Below, one piece after another: positions 60,533 through 64,000 of a stretch of DNA of 64,000 nt. Every line of letters starts with the position of its first letter. Positions within the stretch are counted from its first letter, which is position 1. Source of the DNA: an uncultured Bacteroides sp. (lineage in GTDB: Bacteria; Bacteroidota; Bacteroidia; Bacteroidales; Bacteroidaceae); the NCBI RefSeq assembly GCF_905207245.1, contig NZ_CAJLKP010000001.1, positions 124,001-188,000 on the forward strand. The letters are read 5' to 3'. A program made the translations under genes and the position numbers. The notes under the pieces were generated by a model. The model made no database searches and was not told where the DNA came from. It saw only the letters and a list, made by a program, of their open reading frames with translations.

Positions 60533-62458
60533 TTACTTCTTATACCAATCCTTACATTCACTACCATTAGATTTCACCCATTTGATAAACTCCGGATAAG
60601 TGACGTCGACACTTTCTTTTTCGGTCGTACTGAATTCTTCGGCATCAACCAGCTGAATAGCAAACGGATAATTCTCCGCCGCTACATAGTAGACACCACT
60701 GCTTGGTGAGGATAAGTCTTTGCCTGTATGGAACAAATCCATATTAGCTTTCTCCGTCGGCTTATAGTTCACCAGATGAACTTCGCTACGATTGCTGCCC
60801 AGATTCTCATGAACCATGATAAACGGATTATAAGGAGCTACTCCGAAAGTTTCATGGTCAACAGGAGTTGTCAAGGTATTCTTAATCTTATAAACGGTGG
60901 TCTTCTGATTGTTTCCCGTAGCCGAAAGAGCATTCGTAAACACATTAACCGTAGCCTTGGAAAGTTCGCTGTCCAACCCCAAGCTGGCATCAGAAGGCTC
61001 CTCAAACACAGTGGTCACATTCGAGCGATCGGTATTCATCTGATAAGCGAAACCATTCTTATAAGAAGCTCCGGACCAAAGTGCCGTAAACATATCTTCC
61101 GTAAAAAGCACCTGGTTTTTCGTATTAAACGCTAAAACCGAATTATACTTCACAATCACATCATTCAAATCATAATCACCTTTGTTGGGCCAGTTATCCT
61201 CGAAAGCCAGAATACCCTTGTAAGTCATGCGATAAGCAACAGAACGGTCATCTTCCGTTCCCGGATCGGGCTTCACATCCGGCACCTCAGGAGCTATCGC
61301 TTCTATTGGATTAGACCAGACATTAAACTGCACATCATTATAATCCTCATCAATAGTATAATCTTCAAATGAAAGCACTACAAAATCATTGATACGGAAA
61401 GCGGCCGTGTACGTCCGTCCGTTAGAGTTCGCTTTAGGAGTTGAATAAAGGGTTGCATTTCCTTTACCACCGTTCTTCTTATAGGAATCATTAAAGAGGA
61501 ACCAACCTATCTTCACTCCATTGGGGAATATAGTCCCTCGGTCAACCCCATCCTCATCAATGTAATGCAGTTTAACACACTCTCCACCCTTCAAGCCTAC
61601 AGGCTTTTTTGCAGCATCCCGCGTATGTGTATTAGGAAATACAATATACTTTTTTGCAGCCGCTATTTTCGGCTGAGTAGGCTCACCCTGATAACAGTAA
61701 TAGCCAAAAGCACTTGCAGCAGAGCTGGTTCCTCCAATGAAGCGAACAGAAACTTCAACATCCCTATTTTTCGGATCATTCACCTCAAAATCAGCCGACT
61801 GACGATATATCTTAGGACACTTCTTCCCCTCTGGAATAACACTATTAATAGTATTCAGCATTGTCTTGGACAGTTCCAATTCTCCTTCAATATCCAGATA
61901 ATTCGGACGGCCATTAGCCTGCCACGTTCCCAAAACACCAAATCCTTTAGGGGCATTCCACGTGAACGAGGCAGCACGCGTCTCCGGAGCGTTATCCGTC
62001 AATTGCCATTCTATATCAGCATTAATCACATTGTCCGTAATAGTGGTCTGCACCAATCCCGGAACTCCGACATACGAAGTATAAATGTAAACATCCGAAC
62101 CATGATCTGCCGCTACAATTTCCTTGGCGGAATACTCGCCATTCTCATCAGTCATACGGGTAATCGCAGGATTTATATCAGCACGCAAAACTGTCTGTCC
62201 ATCTTCATCTGTCATAAACGGATATTCAAAATAGACATTGAAAAGCACTTTGTATCCTTTGGGAACATCATACTTCACATTCAGTTGAATAGTAGAAGTA
62301 GTAGCAAAATCAAAAGAATTAGGTTTATCTTCATCACCGCCACTATTAGGGTCATAGACATCACGGGTACATCCCGATGCCATCAAAACAGCCAATACAT
62401 TGCATAGTAAAAAATAGAATGCGTTACGTATTGCATAGAAGTTTGCTTTTTTCGTCAT
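60533..62458 (-). CDS. LruC-domain lipoprotein
   Basis: A large lipoprotein of about 641 residues, lipidated at the Cys in LMASGC. The N-terminal half has repeated beta segments. The C-terminal half carries the LruC/DUF4842-type region (LAFEDNWPNKGDYDLNDVIV, FTALWSGASYKNGFAYQM). The motif DYDLNDVIVKY, preceded by a similar EDYNDVQFNVW, suggests calcium binding. LruC was first noticed in spirochaetes; the function is unknown. The start MTKKANFY at 62458 is preferred to ATGs at 62473 and 62488, because the predicted promoter box begins at 62488 and transcription would start downstream of that. Confidence 0.82.
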   Translation of the reverse strand: MTKKANFYAIRNAFYFLLCNVLAVLMASGCTRDVYDPNSGGDEDKPNSFDFATTSTIQLNVKYDVPKGYKVLFNVYFEYPFMTDEDGQTVLRADINPAITRMTDENGEYSAKEIVAADHGSDVYIYTSYVGVPGLVQTTITDNVINADIEWQLTDNAPETRAASFTWNAPKGFGVLGTWQANGRPNYLDIEGELELSKTMLNTINSVIPEGKKCPKIYRQSADFEVNDPKNRDVEVSVRFIGGTSSAASAFGYYCYQGEPTQPKIAAAKKYIVFPNTHTRDAAKKPVGLKGGECVKLHYIDEDGVDRGTIFPNGVKIGWFLFNDSYKKNGGKGNATLYSTPKANSNGRTYTAAFRINDFVVLSFEDYTIDEDYNDVQFNVWSNPIEAIAPEVPDVKPDPGTEDDRSVAYRMTYKGILAFEDNWPNKGDYDLNDVIVKYNSVLAFNTKNQVLFTEDMFTALWSGASYKNGFAYQMNTDRSNVTTVFEEPSDASLGLDSELSKATVNVFTNALSATGNNQKTTVYKIKNTLTTPVDHETFGVAPYNPFIMVHENLGSNRSEVHLVNYKPTEKANMDLFHTGKDLSSPSSGVYYVAAENYPFAIQLVDAEEFSTTEKESVDVTYPEFIKWVKSNGSECKDWYKK

Positions 62459-62487
62459 AACAATATGTTTCATGTTGTAATCCGACA

Positions 62488-62520
62488 CAAAAGTAGCAAA
62501 TTATATTCTATTATTGCAAA
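62488..62520 (-). promoter_or_regulatory. Predicted promoter of the LruC gene
   Basis: The reverse strand has TACTTTTG at 62488-62495 and TTTG at 62517-62520, spaced by 21 bases. It places the transcript start near 62482. Confidence 0.65.
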
Positions 62521-62698
62521 ATTTAAAAAATAAATCATCATAATATACAATATTTGGCCTAAAAGAGTCAAAGAGGAAATTCCTTTTTCTAATTACGGCA
62601 CTACATTATAAAAATAAGCATAAGATTTGTCAAGAGCAAGTTTATGGAAGATTAACAAAATCGGAGTAATCTGGATTTATCATTTACTTTTTCTAAAG

Positions 62699-62808
62699 AC
62701 AGATGGTGTCTCTAAAGTGAACAGACCATCTATTAAAGAGAAATAGATGATGCATTTGGCCTCAACAGACCATGTATTTTGTGAGAATAGACCGTCAGAT
62801 TCCTTCAT
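62699..62808. repeat. Five-unit array with exact 22-bp period
   Basis: Units start at 62699, 62721, 62743, 62765 and 62787, each with A(C/T)AGA: ACAGATGGTG, ACAGACCATC, ATAGATGATG, ACAGACCATG and ATAGACCGTC. The remaining 12 bases vary. It lies in the gene-free stretch 62521-62983, which otherwise holds only the ilvC terminator. Confidence 0.75.
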
Positions 62809-62844
62809 CTGACAGCAACAGAATCGTGTAGTTAATAAACAGTC

Positions 62845-62878
62845 ACAAAAAAGAGGAGAAGCTTTTGCCCCTCCTCTA
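62845..62878 (-). terminator. Terminator of ilvC
   Basis: On the reverse strand AGAGGAG and CTCCTCT form the stem around a 12-base loop, followed by TTTTTTG. It lies about 105 bases past the ilvC stop. Confidence 0.8.
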
Positions 62879-62983
62879 CACTATATATGTCCCGAACCTA
62901 AATCAGGATTACGGTTACAAATATACTACATTAAAACGCCGAAGTCAAGTATTCGGACATTTTTATCACTATCCCCGAAAAGA

Positions 62984-64000
62984 TTAGTTATTCTCCGGAC
63001 GCAATTTACGAACTGTAACAGCAGTCTGCCACATTTCACTTTCGCGCAACTGACGAAGTTCTTCGTTCAGTTTGTCACGATAATCGGGTTTGGAGTTGCT
63101 GTCGATAGAAATCTGAGCTTCGTTGCCAGACTTAACGCTTGCATACAGTTTTTCAACTACCGGCTTGATAGCATCGTGGAACGGAGTCATCCAGTCCAGA
63201 GCACCACGTTGTGCAGTAGTAGAACAGTTAGCATACATCCAGTCCATACCATTCTTAGCGAATAAGGGCATCAATGACTGAGTCAATTCTTCTACCGTTT
63301 CATTGAATGCTTCTGACGGAGTATGACCGTTTTCACGCAATACTTCGTATTGAGCTAACAGCAATCCCTGGATAGCTCCCATCAATGAACCACGCTCACC
63401 TGTCAAGTCAGAAGTAGCCTCACGTTGGAAAGTAGTCTCGAACAAATATCCCGAACCTACACCGATACCCAATGCGATAGTACGATCCATAGCCTTGCCT
63501 GTAGCATCCTGATAGATAGCGTATGAAGAGTTCAAGCCACGACCTTCGAGGAACATAGTACGCAATGAAGTACCCGAACCTTTAGGAGCTACCATGATTA
63601 CATCGATATCTTTCTGAGGAACTACGCCTGTACGGTCGCTCCAAGTGATAGCAAAACCATGAGAGAAGTAGAGAGCTTTTCCCGGAGTCAGATAAGGCTT
63701 GATAGTAGGCCATACAGACATTACGGCTGCATCAGATAACAAGCACATAATGATAGTACCTTTCTCACAAGCCTCCTCAATGCCAAACAGTGTTTCACCT
63801 GGTACCCATCCGTCAGCTATTGCTTTCTCATAAGTCTTACCCGGACGTTGTCCAACGATTACGTTGAAACCGTTATCACGCAGGTTGCATGCCTGTCCCG
63901 GTCCCTGTACACCATAACCGATCACTGCAATTGTTTCATCTTTCAAAACTTCACGTGCTTTTTCCAAAGGAAATTCTTCGCGGGTCATTACATTCTCAGT
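62984..64000 (-). CDS. ilvC: Ketol-acid reductoisomerase, 5' end cut by window edge
   Basis: IlvC isomerises and reduces acetolactate or acetohydroxybutyrate in branched-chain amino-acid synthesis. The visible 338 residues include AVIGYGVQGPGQACNLRDNG (NADPH-binding), VAPKGSGTSLR, and the metal and substrate residues in ERGSLMGAIQGLLLAQYEVL and MDWMYANCSTTAQRGALDW. Residues ENV read in frame before MTREEF at the very edge, and homologues have about 10 more residues upstream, so the true start lies beyond base 64000. The ATG at 63986-63988 is probably internal. The other ilv genes are likely beyond the edge. Confidence 0.96.
   Translation of the reverse strand, partial: TENVMTREEFPLEKAREVLKDETIAVIGYGVQGPGQACNLRDNGFNVIVGQRPGKTYEKAIADGWVPGETLFGIEEACEKGTIIMCLLSDAAVMSVWPTIKPYLTPGKALYFSHGFAITWSDRTGVVPQKDIDVIMVAPKGSGTSLRTMFLEGRGLNSSYAIYQDATGKAMDRTIALGIGVGSGYLFETTFQREATSDLTGERGSLMGAIQGLLLAQYEVLRENGHTPSEAFNETVEELTQSLMPLFAKNGMDWMYANCSTTAQRGALDWMTPFHDAIKPVVEKLYASVKSGNEAQISIDSNSKPDYRDKLNEELRQLRESEMWQTAVTVRKLRPENN

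Overview
The window is chromosomal DNA of a Bacteroidales bacterium, most likely a Bacteroides species; I cannot name the species. The grounds are promoter elements of the Bacteroides type (-7 box TAnnTTTG, sometimes with a TTTG -33 box), few visible Shine-Dalgarno sequences, many lipoproteins with acidic residues after the lipobox Cys, a BtuG-type B12 lipoprotein next to BtuB, DUF6249 and DUF5056 genes beside an ECF sigma factor, an LruC-domain lipoprotein, an M64 peptidase and a PorQ homologue. There is no phage, IS element, integrase or CRISPR array. The accessory interest lies in repeats and in a few specialised operons.

Layout. 1-9.1 kb: rfbA (cut by the left edge), a small phosphodiesterase, ppk1 and a PiT phosphate transporter (a polyphosphate/phosphate pair), the CCA-adding enzyme and a lipoprotein. 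9.1-12.9 kb: a lone receiver-domain protein, an ABC-F ATPase gene broken by an in-frame TAA, and an RclA/mercuric-reductase-like flavoprotein whose start codon lies in an 18-bp perfect inverted repeat. 12.9-19.1 kb: a heavy-metal efflux operon (small His/Cys protein, His-rich adaptor, RND pump, TolC-type outer-membrane protein). 19.3-21.6 kb: a lipoprotein of unknown role and a serpin. 21.7-28.4 kb: a cobalamin riboswitch followed by btuB-btuG-btuF-btuC-btuD, a complete B12 route from cell surface to cytoplasm. 28.4-32.8 kb: an rRNA methyltransferase of the NOL1/NOP2/Sun family, and a TonB-dependent receptor preceded by a second small His-rich membrane protein. 32.8-35.2 kb: a repeat-rich intergenic tract and a DUF6249/ECF sigma/DUF5056 operon. 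35.2-43 kb: a phospholipase-D-type enzyme, thyA-folA, an Lrp regulator, an M64 peptidase, an acetyltransferase and an ExbB/ExbD operon. 43-50.5 kb: tRNA-Ser(GGA), tatD, a prenyl diphosphate synthase, tonB, porQ, cmk, ispH and pfkA. 50.5-53.4 kb: a three-gene operon that looks like a steroid/bile-acid reduction pathway (5-alpha-reductase type, old-yellow-enzyme type, short-chain dehydrogenase). 53.5-58.2 kb: aconitase, isocitrate dehydrogenase and citrate synthase, the oxidative TCA arm to 2-oxoglutarate. 58.4-64 kb: an SF1 helicase, an LruC lipoprotein and ilvC (cut by the right edge).

Two repeat systems run through the window and are the least explained part of it. The first is a set of composite palindromes whose arms are built of short redundant units. 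They sit at gene ends and in 5' leaders; one lies in frame inside ppk1 and two others supply the last codons and stop of their host genes. The second is a set of short arrays with a strict 22-bp period (33196-33481, 48408-48495 and 62699-62808, plus a weaker 21-bp version at 35115-35177). Their motifs differ from array to array but the period does not. I do not recognise this arrangement from any named family.
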